Position numbers and translations under genes: made by a program. From Zhengella sedimenti (GTDB lineage: Bacteria > Pseudomonadota > Alphaproteobacteria > Rhizobiales > Rhizobiaceae), in NCBI RefSeq assembly GCF_046506625.1, contig NZ_JBKFFP010000005.1, forward strand, positions 124,001-188,000: DNA of 64,000 nt, given 5' to 3'. This document shows, piece by piece, positions 43,763-53,029 of this stretch (within the stretch, counting starts at the first letter, position 1; every line of letters begins with the position of its first letter). The notes under the pieces are model-generated. The model searched no databases. It saw only the letters and a program-made list of their open reading frames with translations, and was not told where the DNA came from.

Positions 43763-44902
43763 ATGAAATCGCTTGGCAGCATCAGGAAGAGTTTTGCACC
43801 CTGGAACGATCCGGACGCCAGGCCCTACATCGTCTTTCGCAACGTGACCAAGCGCTTCGGCGATTTCACCGCGGTCGACGACCTGACGCTGACCATCTAC
43901 GAGCGTGAGTTCTTCGCCCTTCTCGGCGCCTCGGGCTGCGGCAAGTCCACCCTGCTGCGCATGCTGGCCGGGTTCGAGGAACCGACGTCCGGAGAAATAT
44001 TGCTGGATGGACAGGACCTGCGCGGCGTGCCGCCCTATCGCCGGCCCGTCAACATGATGTTCCAGTCCTACGCCCTGTTCCCGCACATGACGGTGGAGGC
44101 CAACATCGCCTTCGGCCTCAAGCAGGACGGCATGGCGAAGCCGCAGATCCAGGAGCGCGTGGCCGAGATGCTCAGGCTCGTGAAGCTGGAGAAATTCGCC
44201 CACCGCAAGCCGCACCAGTTGTCGGGCGGCCAGCGCCAGCGCGTCGCGCTCGCCCGTTCCGTGGCCAAGCGGCCCAAGGTTCTCCTTCTCGACGAACCGC
44301 TCGGCGCGCTCGACAAGAAGCTGCGCGAGGAAACCCAGTTCGAGCTCATGGACCTGCAGCAGGACCTCGGCCTGACCTTCGTCGTCGTCACCCATGACCA
44401 GGAAGAGGCGATGACCATGGCCGACCGCATTGCCGTCATGGACCATGGCAAGATCAAGCAGGTCGCAACGCCGGCCGAGGTCTACGAGGCACCGTCCTCG
44501 CGTTTCGTCGCCGATTTCATCGGCAATGTGAACATCTTCGAGGGCGAGGTCAGCGAACTCGGATCCGGTGGTGCCGTCATCGCGGGACAGGACGGCCTCG
44601 AAATCCGCGCCGCCACCGCCGGCCAGGCGCGCAAGGGCGAGAAGGCATGGTTTGCCATCCGCCCGGAAAAGATCCGCATCATGCCGGACAATCCCGGCGC
44701 CGCGCCCAACACCATCGACGGCGAGGTCTGGGACATCGCCTATCTCGGCGACATGACCATCATCCATGTCCGGCTGGATTCGGGCAAGGTGGTGCGCGCC
44801 TCCATGATCAACAGCGCCCGCGGCTCCGACAATCCCCTGACCTGGGGCGACCGCGCCTGGATCAGTTTCGAGCCGGATGCCGGCGTCATCCTGACAAGCT
44901 GA
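43763..44902 (+). CDS. potG: Polyamine ABC transporter ATP-binding protein
   Basis: ATPase of 379 residues from ATG 43763 (AGGGGG 8 bases upstream). The open frame extends 18 codons earlier, into the terminator tail, so the longer start is unlikely. Walker A GASGCGKST is at 55-63, the Q-loop is in MMFQSYALFPHM, the signature is LSGGQRQR, Walker B is VLLLDEPLGALD and the switch His is in VTHDQEEA. A C-terminal TOBE domain (about 290-375) is present, as in PotA/PotG. Confidence 0.95.
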   Translation: MKSLGSIRKSFAPWNDPDARPYIVFRNVTKRFGDFTAVDDLTLTIYEREFFALLGASGCGKSTLLRMLAGFEEPTSGEILLDGQDLRGVPPYRRPVNMMFQSYALFPHMTVEANIAFGLKQDGMAKPQIQERVAEMLRLVKLEKFAHRKPHQLSGGQRQRVALARSVAKRPKVLLLDEPLGALDKKLREETQFELMDLQQDLGLTFVVVTHDQEEAMTMADRIAVMDHGKIKQVATPAEVYEAPSSRFVADFIGNVNIFEGEVSELGSGGAVIAGQDGLEIRAATAGQARKGEKAWFAIRPEKIRIMPDNPGAAPNTIDGEVWDIAYLGDMTIIHVRLDSGKVVRASMINSARGSDNPLTWGDRAWISFEPDAGVILTS

Positions 44903-44914
44903 GCGGAGGCGGCC

Positions 44915-45817
44915 ATGCAGAAACTGATCTCGTCGATCGCCAGCCGCCTGGTCATCCTGGTGCCCTATGCCTGGCTCCTGTTCTTCTTCCTCATCCCCTT
45001 CCTGATCGTCTTCAAGATATCGCTGTCGACATCGGCCATTTCCATGCCGCCCTACACGCCCGTCTTCGAGGGGGTCGGAACCTGGCTGGAGAGCGCGCGC
45101 CGCTTCACCATCGACAACTATCTCTGGATCACCGAGGACGCCCTCTATGTGAAGGCCTACCTCTCCAGCGTCATCATCGCCGCCGTTTCCACGTTCCTGA
45201 CGCTCCTGATCGGCTTCCCGCTCGCCTATGGCATGGCGCGTGCCCCGCATGGCATCCGCCCCACGCTGCTCATGCTCGTCATCCTGCCGTTCTGGACGTC
45301 ATTCCTCATCCGCGTCTATGCGTGGATCGGCATCCTGAAGCCCGAGGGCCTGCTCAACCAGTTCCTGATGTGGTTGGGCGTGATTTCCGAGCCGCTGCAG
45401 ATTCTCAACACCCACACCGCCATCTTCATCGGCATCGTCTATTCCTATCTGCCCTTCATGGTCCTGCCCATCTATTCCACGCTGGAGAAGATGGACTATT
45501 CGCTCATCGAGGCGGCGCAGGATCTCGGCTGTCCGCCGATTTCGGCCTTCTGGAAGATCACCCTGCCGCTGGCCGTGCCGGGCATACTCGCCGGCTGCCT
45601 GCTGGTGTTCATTCCCGCCGTCGGCGAGTTCGTCATTCCCGACCTGCTCGGCGGTTCGCGCACGCTGATGATCGGCAAGACGCTCTGGTCGGAATTCTTC
45701 AACAACCGCGACTGGCCGCTGGCCTCGGCCGTGGCGATCATCCTGCTGCTCTTGCTGGTGGTTCCCATCGTGCTGTTCCAGAACGCCCAGGCGCGGGCGC
45801 AAGAGGCGGGGAAGTGA
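44915..45817 (+). CDS. potH: Polyamine ABC transporter permease
   Basis: Inner-membrane permease of 300 residues with about six transmembrane helices (first VPYAWLLFFFLIPFLIVFKI). The cytoplasmic coupling motif EAAQDLGCPPISAFWKITLP is typical of PotB/PotH. It starts 12 bp after potG and ends 1 bp before potI. Confidence 0.94.
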   Translation: MQKLISSIASRLVILVPYAWLLFFFLIPFLIVFKISLSTSAISMPPYTPVFEGVGTWLESARRFTIDNYLWITEDALYVKAYLSSVIIAAVSTFLTLLIGFPLAYGMARAPHGIRPTLLMLVILPFWTSFLIRVYAWIGILKPEGLLNQFLMWLGVISEPLQILNTHTAIFIGIVYSYLPFMVLPIYSTLEKMDYSLIEAAQDLGCPPISAFWKITLPLAVPGILAGCLLVFIPAVGEFVIPDLLGGSRTLMIGKTLWSEFFNNRDWPLASAVAIILLLLLVVPIVLFQNAQARAQEAGK

Positions 45818-45818
45818 C

Positions 45819-46640
45819 ATGAACACGACCTGGTCCCGCTTCAACATCGCTTCCGTCGTCTTCGGTTTCGCCTTCCTCTACCTGCCCATCGTGCTGCTGG
45901 TCATCTATTCGTTCAACGAATCGCGCCTCGTCACCGTCTGGGCAGGCTTTTCCACGAAGTGGTATGCCGAGATGCTGCGCAATGACGGACTGATGAACGC
46001 TGCGTGGGTGACCGCGCGCGTCGCCTTCCTGTCAGCCTCGGTCGCCACCGTGCTCGGCACGCTCGCTGCCCTTGCGCTCGACCGGTATACCCGCTTCCGC
46101 GGCCGCATCCTGTTTTCCGGCATGGTCTATGCGCCGCTGGTCATGCCGGAGGTCATCACCGGCCTGTCGCTGCTCCTGCTCTTCGTGGCTGTCGGGCTGG
46201 ACCGTGGCTTCCTGACGGTCACGCTCGCCCATGTCACCTTTTCCATGTGCTTCGTCGCCGTCGTGGTCCAGTCGCGCCTCGTCAGCTTCGACCGTTCGCT
46301 GGAGGAAGCGGCCATGGATCTCGGCGCGCCGCCTGTCACCACCTTCCTCCAGGTGACCCTGCCCAACATCCTGCCCGCCGTCATTTCCGGATGGATGCTC
46401 GCCTTCACGCTTTCGCTGGACGATCTGGTCATCGCGTCCTTCACCTCCGGTCCGGGCGCCACGACCCTGCCGATGAAGATCTACAGCCAGGTCCGTCTTG
46501 GCGTCACACCGGAAATCAACGCCGTCTGTACCGTGCTCATCGCCTTTGTAGCGACCGGCGTGATCATCGCTTCCATCGTCAACAAGCGAAAGGACCTGCA
46601 GCGCCGCCGCGACGAGCAGGCGGCCTTTGCCAATGCATGA
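45819..46640 (+). CDS. potI: Polyamine ABC transporter permease
   Basis: Second permease, 273 residues, about six helices. FAFLYLPIVLLVIYSFNESR opens the protein, and EEAAMDLGAPPVTTFLQVTLP is the EAA coupling loop. AGGCGGGGA precedes ATG 45819. It is the last gene of the operon and converges on the small membrane protein gene, leaving only 6 bp for a terminator. Confidence 0.94.
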   Translation: MNTTWSRFNIASVVFGFAFLYLPIVLLVIYSFNESRLVTVWAGFSTKWYAEMLRNDGLMNAAWVTARVAFLSASVATVLGTLAALALDRYTRFRGRILFSGMVYAPLVMPEVITGLSLLLLFVAVGLDRGFLTVTLAHVTFSMCFVAVVVQSRLVSFDRSLEEAAMDLGAPPVTTFLQVTLPNILPAVISGWMLAFTLSLDDLVIASFTSGPGATTLPMKIYSQVRLGVTPEINAVCTVLIAFVATGVIIASIVNKRKDLQRRRDEQAAFANA

Positions 46641-46646
46641 TTCGCT

Positions 46647-46904
46647 TCAGCTTCGGGGCGGACGCAGCAGGAAGACCACGACCCATACCGGGACGATGAC
46701 CATCGAGCCGAGCACGATGTTCGGAATGGCCCATTCCGCGCCCTTCTGAAGCAGGCCCAGAACGCGCTCCGGCGTCATGCCGACCTGTTGCAGGATGTCG
46801 GCGGCCGTCAGGTTGAATGCGGACAGCCCGGCTCCGGTGATGAGCGAGATCACCAGGATCTTGAACAGTCCGATCAGGAATTTGAACACGCCGCCACCCC
46901 GCAC
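46647..46904 (-). CDS. Small membrane protein (DUF6460-like)
   Basis: An 85-residue protein with two hydrophobic segments (FLIGLFKILVISLITGAGLS and IVLGSMVIVPVWVVVFLL). The middle contains GLLQKGAEWAIPN. The C-terminal pattern (GxxVIVPVWxVV then RPP) resembles, as I recall it, the DUF6460 family common in Hyphomicrobiales. Function unknown. Confidence 0.65.
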   Translation of the reverse strand: MRGGGVFKFLIGLFKILVISLITGAGLSAFNLTAADILQQVGMTPERVLGLLQKGAEWAIPNIVLGSMVIVPVWVVVFLLRPPRS

Positions 46905-46996
46905 CCTCTTGCGGTCATTTGATCGAAACTAGACTGATTCGCCGCGAATGAGAATTTGCCGGCAAATGCCGTCCGGAAAGGCGCCGCCGGCCGGTT

Positions 46997-48820
46997 TTAT
47001 TGCGGGGCCGCGGCCGGCGCAAGGACCGGGGAGATCAGCGGGGCGTTCCAGGACCCGCCGGCGAAGAAGGACAGTGGCGCCGTGCCCGCGCGGTTTTCAC
47101 CCAGCGGGGTGACGGTGCCGGCGATGGCGAGGCTTCGCCCGGCCAGCGGGATCAGCCCGACGAGCTTGACCTGGCGCACCGCTGTCGTCAGCGTGGCCTT
47201 CTGGATGCGCGCAACGCCTGTTTCGATCGCCAGTTCCACCTCCGCTGTCTGGAATTCGAGCGGCCTACCCCTGGCTTCGGAAAGCCGGAAGAAGCCCGAC
47301 GTGCGCAGCCGGTCCACGAACCGGTCGAGATCCACGTCCGGGATGACGCCGGCGGCCATTTGCGCCGAGAGCGAACCCGTGGAGTTCTCGATCAGGTCGC
47401 CCCAGGTGGCCCCGGGTCCTTTCAGGATCAGCGAGAACGTCGTGATCGCATCGGGCACGCCATTGGCCAGCGGTATGGTCTCCCCGATCAGCCGCCCGTC
47501 CACTTCCGTGGCCAGCAGCCGCAACTCGCTCGTGCGTCCTTCCCTGCTCCGGTTGATCCTGAGCCCGGCCTGGACGGTGCCGCCGAAGGCGCGTGCATCG
47601 GAAATGTCGAAGACCGAAAGGTCGTCCTTGACCTGCGCCGTTGCGGCAACCTCGTTCAGCGCCACCGCGCCGAAGCTCGCATTTTCCGCCGAAAGCCGCA
47701 GGTCGAGATTGATCCTGTTGGCGGGAACCCCTGTGAGCGGGCCGCCGGAGGGATCGCCAGGCAACACGTCCGGAAAGGCATTGAGGATGGTGGCGAGATC
47801 CATGGTCGGGAAATGCAGCGTGCCGGCCACCACCGGCACCGGCCCGGGCAGGCCGAACTCGAGGACGCCGCTGCCCGTGCTGTCGCCGAAGGTGAGTTCG
47901 GCCTGTTCCAGCTTCAACCGTTCCGGTCCGCCGCTCAGCCGCCCGCTCACCGCGATCCGTCCGGGCAGCAGGCCTTGCGAGGCTGTCAGGCGCGACCATT
48001 CCATCGCCCGCGAAAGCGATGGCGTCGAAAAGGATGCGACACCGTTGAGAAACAGGGCGGGCCGCCGCGTCACGATGCCGTCATAGGACAGGGTGAGCGG
48101 CTTGGAGGCCAGTTCGAGGGTCAGCTTCGACTGGCCCCCGGCCATCAGCATCAGTGGCTGCTGGGCCGACAGCCGCAGGTCCGCCTGCTCGCCGTTCCAG
48201 ATGGCAGACCCCATGGCGCTCATCCCCGCGGCAAGCCGGGGCCATGAGACCGTTGCGTTGATGCTCGAGACGACCGGAAGCTCCTGGCCGTCCTGCGTAT
48301 AGACGGCCCGTCCGTCGACAAGGCTGACCGTGCCGAGCGGTTCGTCGGGAACGGAGGAAAGATCGGGCGCATCGCCGTCGGCGGACACCGCCGATTCCGC
48401 CACCCTGATCGCGGTCACGAAACGGCCGCTCGAGGGTGCCGCCGGAAGCGACGTCGCGTCGGGCAGCTTGAGCACCGGACGGACGATGTCGATCCGCGTG
48501 AACCTTATGCGCCCGGAAACGGCGTCGAGGGCCGACAGCGCGACGCGCACCTCCTCCGCCCGTGCCACGGTCAGGTCCGGATTGCCCCAGGGGGTCAGTT
48601 GCACGCCCGACAGCTTGACCTCGACATTGGGAAACAGCGAAATCTCGGGTGCTGCCGTCAGTTCGACGCGATATCCGGTCCAGTTGCTCAATTCGGCGGC
48701 AATGCGTCCGCGAATGATCGACGTGGAGGCGAGGAACGGCAGGGACAGGAAGATCGCGACCGCGAGCAGGCCCAGCAGCAGACCGGAGAGAAAAAGCCTT
48801 CTGATGACCGGTGCCGACAT
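46997..48820 (-). CDS. AsmA family protein
   Basis: A 607-residue protein anchored by one N-terminal helix (FLSGLLLGLLAVAIFLSLPFL). The AsmA N-domain follows with ELSNWTGYRVELTAAPEISL, and the C-terminal AsmA_2-like region contains LSAENASFGAVALNEVAAT and GDLIENSTGSLSAQMAAG. Family members act at the envelope, probably in lipid transport or outer-membrane assembly. The ATG at 48820 has AAAGGG 5 bases before it. The frame stays open far upstream, antisense to acetoacetyl-CoA synthetase, but that part is not coding. Confidence 0.88.
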   Translation of the reverse strand: MSAPVIRRLFLSGLLLGLLAVAIFLSLPFLASTSIIRGRIAAELSNWTGYRVELTAAPEISLFPNVEVKLSGVQLTPWGNPDLTVARAEEVRVALSALDAVSGRIRFTRIDIVRPVLKLPDATSLPAAPSSGRFVTAIRVAESAVSADGDAPDLSSVPDEPLGTVSLVDGRAVYTQDGQELPVVSSINATVSWPRLAAGMSAMGSAIWNGEQADLRLSAQQPLMLMAGGQSKLTLELASKPLTLSYDGIVTRRPALFLNGVASFSTPSLSRAMEWSRLTASQGLLPGRIAVSGRLSGGPERLKLEQAELTFGDSTGSGVLEFGLPGPVPVVAGTLHFPTMDLATILNAFPDVLPGDPSGGPLTGVPANRINLDLRLSAENASFGAVALNEVAATAQVKDDLSVFDISDARAFGGTVQAGLRINRSREGRTSELRLLATEVDGRLIGETIPLANGVPDAITTFSLILKGPGATWGDLIENSTGSLSAQMAAGVIPDVDLDRFVDRLRTSGFFRLSEARGRPLEFQTAEVELAIETGVARIQKATLTTAVRQVKLVGLIPLAGRSLAIAGTVTPLGENRAGTAPLSFFAGGSWNAPLISPVLAPAAAPQ

Positions 48821-49024
48821 GCGCGCCCTTTTTCCTGCCCTTCGATCCTCTTCAAGCTGTAACCGACGCGATGGCCTTTTCAAGGAGGCCGGGCGGTCAT
48901 CACCCTTTTTACCACAGGCATCTGCCGGGCGCCGCTTGCACTGGCGGAGGCGGGCGGTGTTTATACGCTCTTGCGAATTCAACACGGATCGGCAACACAG
49001 GCCCGCATGAAAAGGGAGGTTAGC

Positions 49025-50980
49025 ATGACCCAGGACGCCCCGTTGTGGACTCCGTCTCCGGACCGCATCGCCGCACACCCGATGACGGCCTTCATGGCAA
49101 CCGCCGGGGAGCGCGCCGGCCGGGCTTTCGCCGGTTATGACGATCTCCACGCCTGGTCGATTGACGACCGCGAGGCGTTCTGGAGCCTGGTCTGGGATCA
49201 TTGCGGCATCATCGGCGACAAGGGCGAACGGGTGCTGGTCGATGGCGACCGGATGCCGGGCGCCCGCTTCTTTCCCGATGCCCGGCTGAACTTCGCCGAG
49301 AACTTCCTGTGGAAGACCGGCGAGGACGACGCCCTTGTCTTCCGGGGCGAGGACAAGGTGGCCCGCCGCATGTCGTGGAACGAATTGCGCGCCCTCGTCT
49401 CGCGGCTGCAGCAAGCCATGCGTGCCATGGGCGTCAAGCCGGGCGACCGCATCGCCGCCATGGTTCCCAACATGCCCGAGACGGTGGCCTGCATGCTGGC
49501 CGCCACCTCCATCGGCGCCATCTGGTCGTCCTGTTCGCCCGATTTCGGCGAGCAGGGGGTGCTGGACCGCTTCGGCCAGATCGACCCGGTCCTTTTCGTC
49601 GGTGTCGACGGCTACTGGTACAACGGCAAGCGCCAGGAGACGGGTCCGAAACTGGCCGCCGTCTTCGCGAAGCTGCCGGCGAAACAGTGCATCGTGCTGG
49701 ACTATCTCGGCGATGCGGCCGCTGTCGCCGCCTCCATTGATGGCGCCGCGACGCTGGACGATTTCATCGCCCCCTTCGAGGCCGGCGATCCCGTCTTCAC
49801 CCGGCTGGAGTTCAACCACCCGGTCTACATCCTCTATTCCTCCGGCACGACCGGCATTCCCAAGTGCATCGTCCACGGCGCCGGCGGCACGCTGCTCCAG
49901 CATGCCAAGGAGCAGCGCCTCCACGCCGGCATCGGCGAGGGCGACCGCTTCTTCTACTTCACCACTTGCGGCTGGATGATGTGGAACTGGCTGGTCTCGG
50001 GCCTGGCGGCCGGCGCGACCCTGCTGCTTTACGACGGCTCGCCCTTCCACCCGGACGGCAATGTCATCTTCGACTATGCGCGCGACGAGAAGATGACCTA
50101 TTTCGGCACCTCGGCCAAGTTCATCGACGCGGTGCGCAAGTCCGGCCTGAGGCCGATCGAGACCCACGACCTCTCCACGGTGCGCGTCATCTCCTCGACC
50201 GGGTCCCCGCTGTCTCCGGAAGGCTTCGAGTTCGTCTATGACGGCATCAAGGCCGACGTGCACCTGGCCTCCATTTCCGGCGGCACGGATATCGTGGCCT
50301 GCTTTGTCCTTGCCATTCCGGGCAAGCCGGTCTGGTCGGGCGAGATCCAGGGGCCGGCGCTCGGCATGGCCACCGATGTCTGGAACGATGACGGCAAGCC
50401 CGTGCGCCAGGAAAAGGGCGAACTGGTCTGCACCCGGGCCTTTCCCTCCATGCCGATCGGTTTCTGGAACGATCCCGACGGCATGAAGTATCACGGCGCC
50501 TATTTCGAGCGCTTCGACAATGTCTGGTGCCACGGCGATTTCGCCGAATGGACCGAACACGGCGGCATGATCATCCATGGCCGCTCCGACGCGACGCTCA
50601 ATCCCGGCGGCGTGCGCATCGGCACGGCGGAAATCTACAACCAGGTCGAACAGCTTGACGAGGTGATCGAGGCCCTGTGCATCGGCCAGCAGTGGGAAGA
50701 CGACGTGCGCGTCGTCCTGTTCGTCCGTCTGGCGGAAGGCGTGGTGCTCGACGCCGACCTGGAGAAGAAGATCCGCACGAAGATCCGCACCGGTGCCAGT
50801 CCGCGCCATGTGCCTGCCAAGATCGTGCCTGTCGCGGACATCCCGCGCACCAAGTCGGGCAAGATCACGGAACTGGCCGTGCGCGACGTCGTTCATGGAC
50901 GGCAGGTCAAGAACAAGGAGGCGCTCGCAAACCCGGAGGCCCTTGAACTTTACCGGGATCTGGAAGCGCTCCGGAATTGA
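49025..50980 (+). CDS. acsA: Acetoacetyl-CoA synthetase
   Basis: ATP-dependent ligase activating acetoacetate to acetoacetyl-CoA. It allows use of ketone bodies released from poly-3-hydroxybutyrate. It has 651 residues from ATG 49025 (GGGAGG 5 bases upstream). YILYSSGTTGIPKCIVHG is the AMP-binding motif. TTCGWMMWNWLVSGL, GELVCTRAFPSMPIGFWNDP and RSDATLNPGGVRIGTAEIY are AACS signatures, with the acetylatable lysine in RTKSGKITE. The phasin gene at 58489 also points to PHB storage. Confidence 0.94.
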   Translation: MTQDAPLWTPSPDRIAAHPMTAFMATAGERAGRAFAGYDDLHAWSIDDREAFWSLVWDHCGIIGDKGERVLVDGDRMPGARFFPDARLNFAENFLWKTGEDDALVFRGEDKVARRMSWNELRALVSRLQQAMRAMGVKPGDRIAAMVPNMPETVACMLAATSIGAIWSSCSPDFGEQGVLDRFGQIDPVLFVGVDGYWYNGKRQETGPKLAAVFAKLPAKQCIVLDYLGDAAAVAASIDGAATLDDFIAPFEAGDPVFTRLEFNHPVYILYSSGTTGIPKCIVHGAGGTLLQHAKEQRLHAGIGEGDRFFYFTTCGWMMWNWLVSGLAAGATLLLYDGSPFHPDGNVIFDYARDEKMTYFGTSAKFIDAVRKSGLRPIETHDLSTVRVISSTGSPLSPEGFEFVYDGIKADVHLASISGGTDIVACFVLAIPGKPVWSGEIQGPALGMATDVWNDDGKPVRQEKGELVCTRAFPSMPIGFWNDPDGMKYHGAYFERFDNVWCHGDFAEWTEHGGMIIHGRSDATLNPGGVRIGTAEIYNQVEQLDEVIEALCIGQQWEDDVRVVLFVRLAEGVVLDADLEKKIRTKIRTGASPRHVPAKIVPVADIPRTKSGKITELAVRDVVHGRQVKNKEALANPEALELYRDLEALRN

Positions 50981-51182
50981 GGCTGGTCCGGCGTGGTTAA
51001 TGGAAGGTCGCCTTCAAATTTACCACGCGTCAGTTCAGGGGCGGATGCCTAGAACACACAGTCCGGCGGTAATGTTTCGTTAAGGTCTTCGCCGCATGAT
51101 CGCGTTAACTGATTGTTGAAGTCTTTCGACCTGATACCGACTGACTGAGCTTGAGCAAACTTGACAGCTTGCCGATCAATTG
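50981..51182 (+). other. Non-coding gap after acsA
   Basis: About 200 bp with no credible gene. It is AT-richer than its surroundings (TTAATGGAAGG, TTCGTTAAGG, GCGTTAACTGATTGTTGAAG). It contains TTGACA at 51161-51166 without a matching -10 box before the terminator. It may be a long 3' leader of acsA or encode a small RNA ending at the terminator at 51183. Confidence 0.4.
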
Positions 51183-51217
51183 GGCGCTTTCCGCGGAAAG
51201 ACGGAAGGCGCCTTTTT
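51183..51217 (+). terminator. Intrinsic terminator on the + strand
   Basis: GGCGCTTTCCG (51183-51193) and CGGAAGGCGCC (51202-51212) form an 11-bp stem with one G-U pair and an 8-base loop, followed by TTTTTC. The U-tract points rightward. It lies about 200 bp after acsA and 12 bp before the end of the convergent permease gene. Confidence 0.8.
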
Positions 51218-51228
51218 CTTGTCCGCCG

Positions 51229-52929
51229 TCAGGAGGCCTCGTCGCGCATCAGTGCGCGCGACAGCAGGATCACGGGCGCCAGCGCGGTCACGATGATGAG
51301 CAGTGCGGCCATGGCGCCGTCTTCGACAACGCCGCGCGAGGCGTTTTCATAGACATGGGTTGCCAGGGTGGAGAAGCCGAAGGGCCGCAGCAGGATCGTC
51401 GCTGAAAGTTCCTTGACGGTGTCGACGAAGACCAGGACGCCGGCGGTCATGATGGCCGGTGTCAGCAGCGGCAGCAGCACGATCCGGGCCGAGCGGGCCG
51501 GCGAACAGCCGAGCGAGCGCGCCGCGTCGTCGATATTGCGGGGCAGCTTCTCCAGGCCTGAGCGGATCGTGCCTTCCGCCAGCGCCAGGAAGCGGATCGT
51601 ACAGGCATAGATGACGGCGCCCGCTGTGCCGCTGACCAGCAGGCCGGTGGAAAGGCCGAACCAGTCGCGTGCCAGTCCGTCGACCGTGTTGTCGAACCGG
51701 GCCAGCGCAAACAGCAGGCCAAGGCCGAGGATCGTTCCGGGCAGGGCATAGCCGATGGTCGATACCCGCGCCATGGCGAGCACGCCGGGCCTGCGGACGA
51801 GCCGGTTCGCATTGAGCAGCACGAGCGCCACGCTGACGGTCAGCACGGCGGTTGCCGCGGCAACCAGGACGGAACTGACAAAGGCATTCTGCAGCGCCGG
51901 CTCGAAGATCTGGTCGATGCGCCGCAAGGCAAAGGCACCGAGGACCTGGATGGGAATGCCGAACCCGGCCATGATGGGCAGCAGCACGGCAGTGAAGGCG
52001 GCGGCAGCGCGCCAGCCCGTCAGCTTCAGCCGGGGCGGGCGCGCCTTGATCTGCGTGGCGCGGGCGGCATGGAAGCCCTGCTTGCGCCGCGCCCATTGCT
52101 CGGCCATCAGGATGGCAAAGACGATCACCATCATCACCGCGGCAATCTGCGCGGCGCCTTCCAGGCTGCCCCTGTTCAGCCAGGTCGAATAGACCGAGAA
52201 GGTCAGGGTGCGCACGCCCAGATATTCCACGGCGCCGATGTCATTGAGCGTTTCCATCAGCACCAGCGCGACCCCGGCAATGATGGCGGGGCGTGCCACC
52301 GGCAGCAGGATGCGCCGGAACACCTTGCCCGGGCGGGCGCCAAGCGTGCGGGCGACATCGGCGATGGTGCGCCCCTGCATCAGGAAGACCACCCGCGTCG
52401 TCATGTAGACATAGGGATAGAGCACCGCCGACAGCACCAGCGCCGCGCCTTCGGTGGAACGGATGTCCGGAAACCAGTAGTCGCGCGGGCTCTGCCAGCC
52501 GGAGACTGCGCGCAGCGCCGTCTGGACCGGCCCGGTGAAATGGAAGAATTCGCCGAAGGCATAGGCGGCCAGATAGGGCGGCACGGCGACCGGCAGGATG
52601 AGCGCCCAGGCAAGCAGGCGCCGCAACGGAAAGTCGTAGGCGACGATCAGCCAGGCCGTGGTGACGCCGATGCTGGCGGTTCCCGCCGAAACCATGGCCA
52701 GCAGCCAGAGTGTTGTGAAGGTCGACCGCGGAAGCACGTGTTCGATGAGGTGCGGCCAGTCCTCGCCGCTGCCCGTCACGCCCACGCTGACCAGCACGAG
52801 AACCGGAAGCAGGACCAGTGCCGCGATCAGCGCGGTCGCGGTCAGGATGGCGCGATGGCGCAGCCGGCGCACGGGCGGCAGCCGGTCAAGGGGCAGGGGG
52901 GCTGGATTGACGGCCTGGCTGGGTTGCAT
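51229..52929 (-). CDS. fbpB: Ferric iron ABC transporter permease (FbpB/SfuB type)
   Basis: A 566-residue fused permease with two tandem six-helix halves. Each half carries its own EAA-type coupling loop: DVARTLGARPGKVFRRILLP in the first and DDAARSLGCSPARSARIVLLP in the second. Fusion of both halves is normal for this family. It follows fbpA, but 100 bp apart with a hairpin between. No ATPase gene is found on either side within the window. Confidence 0.9.
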   Translation of the reverse strand: MQPSQAVNPAPLPLDRLPPVRRLRHRAILTATALIAALVLLPVLVLVSVGVTGSGEDWPHLIEHVLPRSTFTTLWLLAMVSAGTASIGVTTAWLIVAYDFPLRRLLAWALILPVAVPPYLAAYAFGEFFHFTGPVQTALRAVSGWQSPRDYWFPDIRSTEGAALVLSAVLYPYVYMTTRVVFLMQGRTIADVARTLGARPGKVFRRILLPVARPAIIAGVALVLMETLNDIGAVEYLGVRTLTFSVYSTWLNRGSLEGAAQIAAVMMVIVFAILMAEQWARRKQGFHAARATQIKARPPRLKLTGWRAAAAFTAVLLPIMAGFGIPIQVLGAFALRRIDQIFEPALQNAFVSSVLVAAATAVLTVSVALVLLNANRLVRRPGVLAMARVSTIGYALPGTILGLGLLFALARFDNTVDGLARDWFGLSTGLLVSGTAGAVIYACTIRFLALAEGTIRSGLEKLPRNIDDAARSLGCSPARSARIVLLPLLTPAIMTAGVLVFVDTVKELSATILLRPFGFSTLATHVYENASRGVVEDGAMAALLIIVTALAPVILLSRALMRDEAS

Positions 52930-52978
52930 GGAATGCGTCCTTTGCCCCGCTCACGCCGTCATGGCAAGCAGCGAAAGA

Positions 52979-52999
52979 CGGAGCCGTCTGCCGGCTCCG
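52979..52999 (-). terminator. Hairpin between fbpA and fbpB
   Basis: CGGAGCCG and CGGCTCCG pair perfectly (8 bp) around a 5-base loop. On the minus strand TCTTTC follows, so the U-tract is broken. It begins about 30 bp after the fbpA stop and is a likely partial terminator or stabiliser that favours the binding protein. Confidence 0.55.
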
Positions 53000-53029
53000 C
53001 CTCCCCTGGGCCTTGATGCGGAAACGGGC

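Noticed and set aside
46997..50896. A 1299-codon minus-strand open frame joining the AsmA gene to sequence antisense of acetoacetyl-CoA synthetase
   Set aside because: The AsmA protein has a clear N-terminal anchor and ribosome-binding site at 48820. The upstream part is antisense to a certain gene and is open because of high GC and biased third positions.
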